This document shows, piece after piece, positions 1-8,371 of a stretch of 46,809 nucleotides of DNA. The stretch lies in the NCBI RefSeq assembly GCF_003574095.1, contig NZ_QWLA01000021.1:1-46809 (forward strand), read 5' to 3'. Each line of letters opens with the position of its first letter. Within the stretch, counting starts at the first letter, position 1. A model generated the notes under the pieces. The model did not search any database. It was given only the letters and a program-made list of their open reading frames with translations, and was not told the origin of the DNA. The translations under genes were made by a program, and so were the position numbers. Source of the DNA: Calidithermus roseus. GTDB lineage: Bacteria; Deinococcota; Deinococci; Deinococcales; Thermaceae.

Positions 1-830
1 AGCCAGGCCTGCTGGGCCTCGAGCTTGAGCCGCCTGAGCCGCTCGGGCTGCCCCCGGTAGGGGTGGTCGGGGGCACCGGGGGCGTCGTGGGCCGCGTCCC
101 AGTAGTAGTCGTTGGCCATCTCGTGGTCGTCCCACAGGAAGACCCAGGGGTGCGCGGCCAGGGCCATCTGCAAAAAGGGGTCGGCGCGGTAGGCGCGGTA
201 GATGGCGCGGTAGTCGGCCAGGCTCACCGCCACGTAGCTGCCGCTGGGCAGGCGGTAGCTGCGGTCGGGGAAGCGCAGCCTGCGCCAGCGGGGGTCGGCG
301 GAGGTCTCGTAGATGAAGTCGCCCAGGTGCAGCACCGCGTCGAGCTTCTCCCGCGCCAGGTGGGCGAAGGCCCCCCAGTAGCCGCTGGTGAACTCCTGGC
401 AAGTCACCAGCCCGATCCGCAGCAGCGCGGGCGTCTCGCCGGGCGCGGGCAGGGTCTTGGTGCGCCCCACGAGGCTGTAGACCCCCCGGTAGCGGAAGCG
501 GTAGAGGTAGGCGCGGCCCGGCTCGAGCAGCCCCGAGAGGTCGGTGAGGCTGGTGAAGTCGTTTTCCGGGCGCGGCTGCACGGCGGGCCCGGCGAAGCGG
601 GGCGCGGCGAAGGCGGGGTCGCTATCCTCGGTGATCTCGAACTCCAGCCCCTCCCCCTCCTGCCAGACCTCGGGGGCCAGGCGGGTCCACAGCACCACCC
701 CGCTGTCGCTGGGGTCGCCGGAGGCCACCCCCAGGGGGAAGTAGGTGGGGGTCTCGGGGCTGCTCTGAGCCTGGCCCAGCCCCAGCAGGCCCGCCCCCAG
801 GCCCAGCACCTCGCGTCGGTTGAGCTTCAT
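1..830 (-). CDS. PhoD-like alkaline phosphatase, partial (C-terminus beyond window)
   Basis: Secreted metallophosphatase of the PhoD family, which releases phosphate from organic phosphodiesters or monoesters outside the membrane. The N-terminus MKLNRREVLGLGAG, followed by a Gly/Leu-rich stretch and AQS, is a Tat-type signal (RR pair at residues 5-6). It is followed by the N-terminal beta domain (GVASGDPSDSGVVLWTR) and metal-binding motifs of the phosphatase domain (HLGDFIYE; WDDHEMANDYYWD). The reading frame runs off the left edge, so only about 276 residues are seen. ATG codons in frame at 839 and 854 are alternative starts; 830 was chosen because it puts the twin-arginine motif at the usual distance. 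Codon use is typical of the window. Confidence 0.88.
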   Translation of the reverse strand, partial: MKLNRREVLGLGAGLLGLGQAQSSPETPTYFPLGVASGDPSDSGVVLWTRLAPEVWQEGEGLEFEITEDSDPAFAAPRFAGPAVQPRPENDFTSLTDLSGLLEPGRAYLYRFRYRGVYSLVGRTKTLPAPGETPALLRIGLVTCQEFTSGYWGAFAHLAREKLDAVLHLGDFIYETSADPRWRRLRFPDRSYRLPSGSYVAVSLADYRAIYRAYRADPFLQMALAAHPWVFLWDDHEMANDYYWDAAHDAPGAPDHPYRGQPERLRRLKLEAQQAW

Positions 831-881
831 CTCCAGCATCCTACCGGGGTTCATCGGGGATGGGTGAGGGCGGCTGACGGA

Positions 882-912
882 ATCGTGTACGATCCTGCTA
901 TTTTGTATACAA
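882..912. promoter_or_regulatory. Two GntR-type operators 20 bp apart
   Basis: ATCGTGTACGAT (882-893) and TTGTATACAA (903-912) are both palindromes of the TnGTnnACnA type bound by FCD-subfamily GntR regulators. Their centres are 20 bp apart, about two helical turns, so two dimers could bind the same face. The second overlaps the -10 region of the short ORF that starts at 915. No GntR gene is in the window. The family assignment is inferred from the motif alone. Confidence 0.5.
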
Positions 913-914
913 TC

Positions 915-1097
915 ATGCCTCCCGTCAGCGAACTCCTCGGTCGGCTGGTCGCGATCAATTCCATCAACCCCGACCTGGTGCCCGGTTCTCCCGGCGAGGG
1001 CGCAGGAGCCCACGCGGTGGAGGAGTGGGTGGACCTGGACTCCGTAGAGCGCTGCGCCCGCATCTACCTCGAGACCGCCCGCGCGTTCTGCGCTTGA
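915..1097 (+). pseudogene. M20 peptidase remnant with large internal deletion
   Basis: A 60-codon ORF. Its first half (SELLGRLVAINSINPDLVPG and the following GEGAGA) matches the N-terminus of M20-family deacylases such as ArgE/DapE-type peptidases. Its last part (DLDSVERCARIYLETARAFC) matches the extreme C-terminus of the same family. The metal-binding and dimerization domains, roughly 300 residues, are missing and the two ends are joined in frame. The start ATG lies just after the operator pair, so the ancestral regulated promoter seems to be kept. It cannot be catalytically active. Family assignment is by sequence pattern and moderately sure. Confidence 0.7.
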
Positions 1098-1099
1098 GA

Positions 1100-1228
1100 A
1101 GACGTCGATAGTCGATGGTCGATAGCCGATGGTCGATGGCCAAAGCGTTTTGCGTCTTGCGTACGACGTACGACCCGCACCGCGCGTTGGGCTATCAGCT
1201 ATCGACGTCCTTCGCAGCAAGTCCATTG
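1100..1228. repeat. Dispersed modular intergenic repeat, block 1
   Basis: Contains three word-like modules in series: GATAGTCGATGGTCGATAGC (with GATGG/GATAG variants), GCGTTTTGCGTCTTGCG, and GTACGACGTACGAC, then GGGCTATCAGCTATCGACG. The same modules recur in other intergenic blocks in different order and orientation. It separates the M20 remnant from the dehydratase gene. Confidence 0.75.
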
Positions 1229-1236
1229 GAGGAACC

Positions 1237-2196
1237 ATGAGTTCACGCATCTCCCCCCAAGCCATCGAGGCCGCCAGCCACCTCATCGACCCGGTATTTC
1301 TAAACACCCCGCAGTTTTTGGCCGATTCCCTCTCGGCAGAGCTGGGGGTCGAGCTGGTGGTCAAGGTGGAGACCGTCAACCCCATCCGCTCCTTCAAGGG
1401 CCGGGGGGCCGACTACTTCATGCAGCAGCACGTGGAGGCTAGGGGCCCCGCGCCGGTGGTCTGCGCCTCGGCGGGGAACTTCGGCCAGGGGATGGCCTAC
1501 GCAGCCCGCAAGCACGGGGTGCCGCTGACGGTCTTCGCCTCGGTCAACGCCAACTCACTCAAGCTCGAGCGCATGCGTGCGTTGGGGGCCGAATTGCGGC
1601 TGGAGGGGGAGGACTTCGACGCGGCCAAGCTGGCCGCCAAAGCCTACGCCGCTCAAAGCGGGGCGATCTTCGTGGAGGATAGCCGTGACGTGGAGCCCAC
1701 CATCGGGGCCGGGACCATCGGCCTCGAGCTGCTGCGCTACCCCCAGCCCCTCGACGCGCTACTGGTGCCGCTGGGCAACGGGGCGCTGCTGGCGGGCGTC
1801 GGCCACTGGGTCAAGGCGCAGCGCCCCCAGGTGCAGGTCATCGGGGTGTGCGCGGCGGGGGCCCCGGCCATGGAGCAGTCCTGGCGCAGCGGTCGCCTGG
1901 TCACCCACGAGCGCATCCACACCATCGCCGACGGCATCGGCGTGCGGCTGCCGGTGCCCGAGGCCCTCGAGGACCTGCGGGACGTGGTGGACGACATCCT
2001 GCTGGTCGAGGACGCGCTGACGTTGGAGGCTATGCGCCTCCTACATCGCCACCTGGGGTTGGTGGTCGAGCCCTCCGGGGCGGTGGGGGTGGGGGCGCTG
2101 CTGGCCCATGGCGCGCGCTTCCGGGGCCAGCGCGTCGCTACGGTGCTGTGCGGGGGCAACCTCACGCCCCAGCAGATGAGGGATTGGCTTGCATGA
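1237..2196 (+). CDS. PLP-dependent threonine/serine dehydratase family enzyme
   Basis: Fold-type II PLP enzyme of 319 residues, related to catabolic and biosynthetic threonine dehydratases (L-threonine to 2-oxobutyrate plus ammonia) but without the C-terminal ACT-like regulatory domain of IlvA. The PLP lysine is Lys54 in RSFKGRGAD. The phosphate-binding glycine loop is LGNGALLAG at about residue 179, and ASAGNFGQG supplies the cofactor-contacting Asn. The start at 1237 is fixed by GGAGGA ending four bases upstream; a longer frame from 1129 would run through the dispersed repeat. The gene stands alone between two repeat blocks. Serine racemase or diaminopropionate lyase-like activity is possible; the exact substrate cannot be read from the sequence. 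Confidence 0.85.
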   Translation: MSSRISPQAIEAASHLIDPVFLNTPQFLADSLSAELGVELVVKVETVNPIRSFKGRGADYFMQQHVEARGPAPVVCASAGNFGQGMAYAARKHGVPLTVFASVNANSLKLERMRALGAELRLEGEDFDAAKLAAKAYAAQSGAIFVEDSRDVEPTIGAGTIGLELLRYPQPLDALLVPLGNGALLAGVGHWVKAQRPQVQVIGVCAAGAPAMEQSWRSGRLVTHERIHTIADGIGVRLPVPEALEDLRDVVDDILLVEDALTLEAMRLLHRHLGLVVEPSGAVGVGALLAHGARFRGQRVATVLCGGNLTPQQMRDWLA

Positions 2197-2254
2197 GCCG
2201 CACCCCCCGTCGCGCTGCTGTTGAAGCTGCGTCAGGAAATATGAACGGGGTGCA

Positions 2255-2400
2255 TAGTGCCGATGGTCGATGGCCGGGCGCGGGTCGTACGTCCTACGCC
2301 GTATGCCAAACGCAAAACGCAAAACGCGGGGCGCCTTGTCACCCCCCTTAGCAGTCACCACACGCCACTAGCCACGGGCTACAAGCTGACGGCTGATGGC
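2255..2400. repeat. Dispersed modular intergenic repeat, block 2
   Basis: Contains GCCGATGGTCGATGGCC, GTCGTACGTCCTACGCCG, and AAACGCAAAACGCAAAACGC, followed by CTAGCCACGGGC and ACAAGCTGACGGCTGATGGC. It lies between convergent genes and consists of the same modules as block 1, in another order. Confidence 0.75.
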
Positions 2401-2403
2401 TCT

Positions 2404-2835
2404 TCACCGGCTGCGTACCACCAGCACGGGCTTGTTGGTGCGGTGCAGCACGCCCTCGGTGACGGAGCCCAGCAGCAGTTTGTCGAGGCCGGTGCGACCG
2501 TGGGTGCCCATTACCAGGAGGTCGTAATTCTTGGCCTCGTCCAGGATGGTGGCGGTGACGTTGCCCTCGCGCAGCTTGCCGCTCGAGGCCACTCCCGCCT
2601 CCTTGGCCAGTTTTTCAGCCTCGTCGAGCGCGGCTTGCCCAACTTTTCTGAGGTCCTGGGTTAGCTCCTGGATGTAAGCCCCGCTCTCGGGGGCCATCCA
2701 CAGGCCGGTGGGGTTCTCCAGCACGTACAAGAAGGTGACCTCCGCGCCCAGGGTCTTGGCGACCTCGAGGCCCTCCCGGATCGCCGCCAGGCTGCAAGCG
2801 CTCCCGTCGGTCGGCATGAGCAGGCGTTTGTACAT
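2404..2835 (-). CDS. Universal stress protein (UspA family)
   Basis: A 143-residue single-domain Usp. It has the opening beta strand MYKRLLMPTDGS and the ATP-binding signature near the C-terminus (MGTHGRTGLDKLLLGSV, the G-x2-G-x9-G-S pattern, then a PVLVVR strand). The pattern predicts an ATP-binding subtype that forms dimers in the cytoplasm and is induced by starvation or stress in many bacteria. The start at 2835 is preceded by GGGAGGGAACC. It is monocistronic, divergent from pilT, with about 125 bp between the two start codons. Confidence 0.92.
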   Translation of the reverse strand: MYKRLLMPTDGSACSLAAIREGLEVAKTLGAEVTFLYVLENPTGLWMAPESGAYIQELTQDLRKVGQAALDEAEKLAKEAGVASSGKLREGNVTATILDEAKNYDLLVMGTHGRTGLDKLLLGSVTEGVLHRTNKPVLVVRSR

Positions 2836-2960
2836 GGTTCCCTCCTCCCAAAGCCTATCCAGGCTTTTGGTGTGGCTTGCTTTCTACCCTGAGTGTAGAG
2901 CGAGAAATCGGTGACGAATGTACCAGGAATTATGAAAATGCCTGTCACACTGAACGACGT

Positions 2961-4073
2961 ATGACCTTCCAGGAGATGCTGACCAGTATTGTCGCCCAGG
3001 GTGCTTCCGACCTGCACCTGCACGTGGGATTGCCCCCCATGGTTCGTATCCACGGCCGGCTGACCCCCTTGGGCCAGACCAAGCTCCCACCCCAATACAC
3101 CGCCTCACTGGTGGACGTGCTGTGTACGCCCCAGCACAAGAAGCGTTTTGAGGAGCGCCACCAGGTTGACCTAGCCTACAGCCTGCCCGGCGTGGCCCGC
3201 TTCCGCGTCAACCTCTTCAGGCAGCGGGGCTCGGTCAGTGTGGTGATGCGCGTGATCAACTCCGACGAGGAGAAGCTCAAGATGTGCGCGCTCTCCCAGG
3301 AGAACCTGGACTTCTTCTCCAACCAGGAGAAGGGGCTGGTGCTCGTCACCGGGCCCACCGGCTCGGGCAAGTCCACCACGCTGGCGCGCATCCTCGAGGA
3401 GATCAACACCCGCCACGCCGAGATGATCGTGACCATCGAGGACCCCATCGAGTACCTCTTCAAGCCCAAGCGCTCGATCATCGTGCAGCGCGAGCTGGGC
3501 AGCGACACCCTGGGCTTCCACGAGGCCCTGGTAGCCGCCATGCGCCAGGACCCCGACACCATCATGATCGGGGAGATTCGCGACCACGAGACGGCGGCGG
3601 CGGCGCTCGAGGCCGCCCAGACCGGCCACCTCGTCTTCTCCACCATGCACACCCAGGACTCCGTGCGCACCATCAACCGCCTGCTCGACCTCTTCCCCCC
3701 GCACGAGCGCGACGTGGCCCGTATCCTCTTCGCCGAGAGCCTGGTGGGCATCATCTCACAGAAGCTGCTGCCCCGCATGGGCGGGGGCCGAATCGCGGCG
3801 ATGGAAATCCTCAAGGGCACCCTGCGCATCCGCGACATGATCAAAGACCCCGAGCGCACGCCCCAGATCTACGAAGCCATCCGTGAGTCGCGCCTCGACG
3901 GCATGCAGACCTTCGACGACCACCTCGCCGACCTCTACCGCGACGGCCTCATCGACTACGAGACCGGCATGGTCAACGCCACCAGCCGCCAGCACTTCAA
4001 GGTGCAGGCCATGAAGATCGACCAGGAGCGAGGGACCTCGACGCCGAGCCTGGGATTGACGCAGATCTTTTGA
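2961..4073 (+). CDS. pilT: Type IV pilus retraction ATPase PilT
   Basis: Hexameric cytoplasmic ATPase of the GspE/PilT family that drives pilus retraction, twitching and DNA uptake. At 370 residues it has normal PilT length. The N-terminal PAS-like domain begins with the ASDLHLHVG motif. The motor domain has Walker A GPTGSGKST (about residue 131), the Asp box TIEDPIEYLF, Walker B IMIGEIRD and the His box GHLVFSTMHT. ATG at 2961 matches the family N-terminus (MTFQEMLTSIV); no clear ribosome binding site precedes it. Other pilus genes are not adjacent. Assignment to PilT rather than PilU is by overall similarity and is less certain than the family. Confidence 0.9.
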   Translation: MTFQEMLTSIVAQGASDLHLHVGLPPMVRIHGRLTPLGQTKLPPQYTASLVDVLCTPQHKKRFEERHQVDLAYSLPGVARFRVNLFRQRGSVSVVMRVINSDEEKLKMCALSQENLDFFSNQEKGLVLVTGPTGSGKSTTLARILEEINTRHAEMIVTIEDPIEYLFKPKRSIIVQRELGSDTLGFHEALVAAMRQDPDTIMIGEIRDHETAAAALEAAQTGHLVFSTMHTQDSVRTINRLLDLFPPHERDVARILFAESLVGIISQKLLPRMGGGRIAAMEILKGTLRIRDMIKDPERTPQIYEAIRESRLDGMQTFDDHLADLYRDGLIDYETGMVNATSRQHFKVQAMKIDQERGTSTPSLGLTQIF

Positions 4074-4256
4074 CGTCGATAGTTGAGCGCCGAACGCTAA
4101 ATGCCAGTCGTACGTCCTACGTCGTACGTCGTACGCAAAACGCAAGACGCGAAACACCTTTCGTAGGGGCGGGCCCCCGTGCCCGCTCCAGACCCTCGAC
4201 GTCCCCTGGCTATCGACCATCGACGTTTTGCGTTAGGCGTTCGACCATCGACATCT
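4074..4256. repeat. Dispersed modular intergenic repeat, block 3
   Basis: Between the convergent ends of pilT and trpD. It contains ACGTCGATAGTTGAGCG, GTCGTACGTCCTACGTCG, GTACGCAAAACGCAAGACGC, GTAGGGGCGGGCCCCCGTGC, GACCCTCGACGTCCCC, CTATCGACCATCGACG and TTTTGCGTTAGGCG. The GTAGGGGC hairpin unit reappears near 29807 with a different loop. No independent terminator is obvious; the GGGCGGGC/GCCCGC hairpin may serve as one. Confidence 0.75.
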
Positions 4257-5258
4257 TCAACCCTGCGTGAAGCGCACCAGGCGCTCGAGCAACTCCAACC
4301 CCGCCCCGCTGTCGAGCACTTCCTGGGCCAGGGTGACGCCCTGGGCGATGGTGGGGGTTCTGCCGCTGATGTAAAAGGCGGCCCCGGCGGTGAGGGCTAC
4401 CGCGTCGCGGCGAGGACCGCGCTCCTGGCCTGAGAGGATGGCCCTGGCGATCACGGCGTTTTCCGGTGGGGTGCCCCCGGTGAGCTGCTCGTAGGTGGCG
4501 GCGGGAAGGCCGACTTCGCCAGGAGTGAGGGCGTAGCGGCGGATCGAGCCGTTGTGGAGCTCGGCGAGTTGATTGTTCCACAGGCCAAAGTCGTCGAGGC
4601 CATCGCCGTGGACCACCAGCGCGGCCTCGGCCCCCAGCTTGCGCACGGCGTTGGCGAAGGTCTCGAGCAGGGCCGGGGTATATACCCCCAGCACGTAGTG
4701 GCTGGCGTAGGCGGGGTTGGTGAGGGGTCCGAGAATGTTGAACACCGTGCGCACGCCCAGCTCGGCCCGCACCGGGGCCACGTGGCGCATGGCGGGGTGG
4801 TGGTTGCGGGCGAAGAGGAAGCCGATGCCCAGGGCCTCGATGCCCTCGGCCACCCGCTCCACCGGGGTGTCGAGCCGTATGCCCAGGGCCTCGAGCAAAT
4901 CGAAGGACCCCGAGCGGGAGGAGGCCAGGCGGTTGCCGTGCTTGGCCACCGCCACCCCCCCAGCCGCCACCACGAAGCAGGAGGTGGTGGAGATGTTGAA
5001 GGCCTCCGGGGCGATGCCCCCGGTGCCCACGATGTCCACCAGCGGCTTGCGCGAGACCCGGATCGTCACCGCCGCCTCGCGCATGCCCTCGGCGAAGCCG
5101 GTGATCTCCTCGAGCGTCTCCCCCCGCACCCGCAGGGCCACCAGCACCCCGGCCATCTGCGCCGGGGTCAGTTCGCCGGCCATGATGCGGCCCATCAGGG
5201 CGCGGGCTTCTTCTTGCGACAGCTGTTCACCAGACAGGACTTTTTTCAGCGGGTCCAT
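4257..5258 (-). CDS. trpD: Anthranilate phosphoribosyltransferase
   Basis: Transfers phosphoribose from PRPP to anthranilate, the second committed step of tryptophan synthesis. It has 333 residues, the usual length. Family motifs are visible: DIVGTGG near residue 80 for PRPP binding, NISTTSC, the KHGNR loop, and the late GDGLDDF stretch. It is the last gene of the minus-strand group trpE-trpG-glycosyltransferase-trpD. The start at 5258 is preceded by GGAGTGTT. It lies 45 bp downstream of the glycosyltransferase stop. Confidence 0.95.
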   Translation of the reverse strand: MDPLKKVLSGEQLSQEEARALMGRIMAGELTPAQMAGVLVALRVRGETLEEITGFAEGMREAAVTIRVSRKPLVDIVGTGGIAPEAFNISTTSCFVVAAGGVAVAKHGNRLASSRSGSFDLLEALGIRLDTPVERVAEGIEALGIGFLFARNHHPAMRHVAPVRAELGVRTVFNILGPLTNPAYASHYVLGVYTPALLETFANAVRKLGAEAALVVHGDGLDDFGLWNNQLAELHNGSIRRYALTPGEVGLPAATYEQLTGGTPPENAVIARAILSGQERGPRRDAVALTAGAAFYISGRTPTIAQGVTLAQEVLDSGAGLELLERLVRFTQG

Positions 5259-5303
5259 AACACTCCAAAGGCTTGCGGCGTAACTTCCATTCCCCGCGTC
5301 ACC

Positions 5304-6128
5304 CTACGCCCGTCCCCCTTCCGTGGGCCTCTGGTCGTAGCGGGTTTCCCAGGCTCCCCAGGCGTAGGCCAGCTCGTAGTCACCGGTGTAGCCCAGCAGG
5401 CCCTTCATCCAGGGCAGGATCGTCATCTTGAGCACCAGTTGCACCGGGTGCACGCCCAGCTCGAGCGCCAGCTTGGGGTCCTTGTGGTATCGGGCGATGC
5501 GGGCGGCCTGGGCCCCGGCCTGGCGGGCCTTGAGCAGGTCGCGGGTGGGGGTGGGGCCAAGGTGGTGGGCCTGGGCCTGGGGCAAGTAGCGCAGAGGGAT
5601 CCCGGCCTTTACCAGCCGGTAGCCGAACTCGAGGTCCTCCCCGCCGTAGCCCTCGAGCCACTCGGCGAACCCCCCAACCCGCTCGAAGAGGCTGCGGGCC
5701 ATCCCCAGCGCGACCCCGTTGACGTTGTTGAAGCCCACCCTGCCAAAGCGCAGGGCCGGTTTCCAAGGCTGGCCCTCCTTGAAGCGGAAGCCACCCAGGT
5801 AGACCGCGCCCTCGCGGGCGAAGGCCTGGCGGAAGGCCTCGAGCCAGCCCGACTCGGGCACCACGTCGTCGTCGGAGAAGATCAGGCATTCCCCCCGCGC
5901 GGCGGCAGCCCCCCGGTTGCGCTTGCGCCCCGCGCTCCTGGCCTGGGGGTCGTGAATTGTGCGGAGGGGGTAGGGCGGTTTGTACTCCTCGAGGAAGGCG
6001 TAGGGACGCGGCGTGTCGCTCACCAGGACTACCTCGAGCTCACCCTGTCCCTCGAGGGCGCGCAGCTTGGCCTCGAGCACTTCCCGCCGGTCCTCGGCCG
6101 GGTGGAGGGGGACGATTACGGAAATCAT
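5304..6128 (-). CDS. Family 2 glycosyltransferase inside the trp operon
   Basis: A GT-A fold glycosyltransferase of 274 residues from the chosen ATG at 6128 (MISVIVPLHP), which matches the first beta strand of GT2 enzymes; a longer frame from 6149 only adds repeat-derived residues. The nucleotide-sugar/metal motif is CLIFSDDDVVPESGWLEAF. The second half carries GYGGEDLEFGYRL, the ED motif of the galactosyltransferase-type C-terminal domain. No membrane segment is seen. It lies 30 bp after trpG and 45 bp before trpD, so it is probably co-transcribed with tryptophan genes without any obvious metabolic link. Donor and acceptor are unknown. Confidence 0.82.
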   Translation of the reverse strand: MISVIVPLHPAEDRREVLEAKLRALEGQGELEVVLVSDTPRPYAFLEEYKPPYPLRTIHDPQARSAGRKRNRGAAAARGECLIFSDDDVVPESGWLEAFRQAFAREGAVYLGGFRFKEGQPWKPALRFGRVGFNNVNGVALGMARSLFERVGGFAEWLEGYGGEDLEFGYRLVKAGIPLRYLPQAQAHHLGPTPTRDLLKARQAGAQAARIARYHKDPKLALELGVHPVQLVLKMTILPWMKGLLGYTGDYELAYAWGAWETRYDQRPTEGGRA

Positions 6129-6158
6129 TGCTAATAGCTTATAGCCCATAGCCGCTAG
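6129..6158. repeat. Short dispersed repeat module between trpG and glycosyltransferase
   Basis: The 30-bp spacer reads GCTAATAGCTTATAGCCC and ATAGCCGCTAGC, the AGCTGATAGC-type module seen at 1190, 2380 and 46470. It sits inside the operon. Confidence 0.45.
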
Positions 6159-6737
<579 letters not shown>

Positions 6738-6753
6738 GCCGCGCCCTCCCGCC

Positions 6754-8175
6754 TCACAGCCCTTCCTCGGCCAAGCGCACGGCTTTGACCATGGCCTGGG
6801 CCTTGCTCAAGCACTCCTGGTACTCGCTGGCGGGGTTGGAGTCGTAGACCACCCCTGCCCCGGCCTGGATGTGGATTTGTCCGCCCGCCACCACGATGGT
6901 CCTGAGCGTGAGGGCCTGGTCCATGTGCCCGTCGTAGGCCACGTAGCCGAAGCTGCCGCCGTAGGCGCCGCGGCGGGAGGGCTCGAGCTCCTCGATGATC
7001 TCCATGGCCCGGATCTTGGGGGCCCCCGAGACCGTGCCCATCGGCAGCACCGAGGCCAGGGCGTCGAGGGGGCTCTTGTCCTCGCGCAGCTCGCCCTCCA
7101 CGGTCGAGACGATGTGCATGACGTGCGAGTAGTTCTCCACGCTCATAAGCTCTTTGGGGCGCACCGTGCCGTAGCGGCAGACCCGGCCCAGGTCGTTGCG
7201 GGAGAGGTCCACGAGCATGACGTGCTCGGCTCGCTCCTTCTCGTCGGAGAGGAGCTCGGCGGCCAGGGCCTCGTCCTCGGCGGCGTCCTGCCCCCGGCGG
7301 CGGGTGCCGGCGATGGGGCGGGTGACCACCTTCTGCCCGTCGGAGCGCAGCAGGCTCTCGGGGCTGCACGAGACCAGCGTGACCTCGCCCAGTTCCAGAA
7401 AGCCCATGTAAGGGCTGGGGTTGACCGAGCGCAGCGCCCGGTAGACGGCGAAGGGGTGCACGTTCAGGGGCGCCGACATCCTCAGGCTGGGCACCACCTG
7501 GAAGACGTCGCCCGCGCGGATGTACTCCAGCGCCCGCTCCACCATGGCCTCGTACCCCGCCTGCGTGACGTTGTGACTGAACTCCAGCCGCCGCCCGGCC
7601 CGCTCGCCGGGCACGCCAGGCAAAGGGCCATTGAGCTTCTTCTCGGCCCAGGCGATGCGCTCCAGTGCATGGGCCCTCGAGGCCGCGTTGCCTTCCTCCG
7701 CCGGGGCGACGAGGTGCATCTGCTGTTTGAACTGGTCGAACACCACCAGCACCTCGGGCTCGACGAAGAGCAAATCCGGCACGCCCAGCACATCGGGCTT
7801 GAGGGCGGGCAGACGCTCGTAGTAGCGAATCAGGTCGTAGGCCGCGTAGCCCACCGCCCCGCCCCAGAAGAGGGGCAGGTCGGGGTCGGGCCGGGTGGGG
7901 CGGTGAATGGCCTCGTAGAGCGTGCGCAGGGGGTCGGAGGTCGGGACCGGCTCGCCGCCGATGGTCATCACCCCGTCCTTGAGCCGGAAGGTGCGCCGCG
8001 CCCCGATGCCCACGAAGCTCCAGCGGGCCCAGGCCTTGCCCCCTTCCACCGACTCCAGCAAAAAGCTCGGGGTGGTCTTCTCCGAGAGCTTGAGGTAGGC
8101 CGAGACGGGGGTCTCGAGGTCGGCCAGCAAAGTCTTCTTCACCGGAATGGTTACTTCCTGTTCCATCGTGCGCAT
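6754..8175 (-). CDS. trpE: Anthranilate synthase component I
   Basis: Makes anthranilate from chorismate with ammonia from TrpG. It has 473 residues, including the tryptophan-feedback motif LLES (residues 39-42) and the chorismate-binding core (VEGELREDKSPLDAL, GTVSGAPKIRAMEII, GAGVVYDSNP). A GGGAG eight bases before the ATG at 8175 supports this start over an internal ATG at 8166. It is the first structural gene of the operon, controlled by the leader-peptide attenuator immediately upstream, so end-product control acts at both the enzyme and the transcription level. Confidence 0.96.
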   Translation of the reverse strand: MRTMEQEVTIPVKKTLLADLETPVSAYLKLSEKTTPSFLLESVEGGKAWARWSFVGIGARRTFRLKDGVMTIGGEPVPTSDPLRTLYEAIHRPTRPDPDLPLFWGGAVGYAAYDLIRYYERLPALKPDVLGVPDLLFVEPEVLVVFDQFKQQMHLVAPAEEGNAASRAHALERIAWAEKKLNGPLPGVPGERAGRRLEFSHNVTQAGYEAMVERALEYIRAGDVFQVVPSLRMSAPLNVHPFAVYRALRSVNPSPYMGFLELGEVTLVSCSPESLLRSDGQKVVTRPIAGTRRRGQDAAEDEALAAELLSDEKERAEHVMLVDLSRNDLGRVCRYGTVRPKELMSVENYSHVMHIVSTVEGELREDKSPLDALASVLPMGTVSGAPKIRAMEIIEELEPSRRGAYGGSFGYVAYDGHMDQALTLRTIVVAGGQIHIQAGAGVVYDSNPASEYQECLSKAQAMVKAVRLAEEGL

Positions 8176-8196
8176 TGCTTGCTCCCTTCGCCCAAC

Positions 8197-8229
8197 AAAA
8201 AAAGCCCCTAGGTCGAAAAGCCCTAGGGG
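8197..8229 (-). terminator. trp attenuator terminator
   Basis: On the minus strand, CCCCTAGG and CCTAGGGG form a perfect 8-bp stem with a nine-base loop, followed by GCTTTTTTT. It lies between the leader peptide stop and trpE. The 5' arm (CCCCTAGGG, 8229-8221) can alternatively pair with CCCTGGGG at 8252-8245 with one bulged base, giving an antiterminator that would form when a ribosome stalls on the Trp codons. Confidence 0.88.
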
Positions 8230-8252
8230 TACGAACCTCTACCGCCCCAGGG

Positions 8253-8297
8253 CTACCCAGGCCACCACCAACCCTTCACGGTAAAAGGCAGTACCAT
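8253..8297 (-). CDS. trpL: trp leader peptide with Trp-Trp-Trp
   Basis: A 14-residue ORF, MVLPFTVKGWWWPG, with three consecutive TGG codons and a stop at 8253-8255. Its stop codon is 23 bases before the terminator stem and overlaps a GGGTAGCCC sequence that can form a short hairpin. The ATG begins 10 bases after the -10 box TACACT, so the transcript probably starts at or within two bases of the AUG, a leaderless mRNA; no ribosome binding site is visible. Ribosome stalling here when charged tRNA-Trp is scarce would favour read-through into trpE. Confidence 0.88.
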   Translation of the reverse strand: MVLPFTVKGWWWPG

Positions 8298-8306
8298 TTG
8301 CAGCCA

Positions 8307-8335
8307 AGTGTAGGCGCTGGGCCCCGATTGTGCAA
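8307..8335 (-). promoter_or_regulatory. trp operon promoter
   Basis: On the minus strand, -35 TTGCAC (8335-8330), a 17-bp spacer and -10 TACACT (8312-8307). The leader-peptide AUG begins at 8297. Confidence 0.8.
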
Positions 8336-8371
8336 GGGCTCGAGTTGATCTGCTTGTTTGCGATGGAAGCG

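Noticed and set aside
63-1097. 344-codon plus-strand frame over the phosphatase gene
   Set aside because: Antisense shadow of the minus-strand phosphatase; only the part from 915 shows similarity to a real family.
4554-6134. 526-codon plus-strand frame
   Set aside because: Antisense to trpD and the glycosyltransferase; low-complexity G/H/Q-rich product typical of shadow frames in high-GC DNA.
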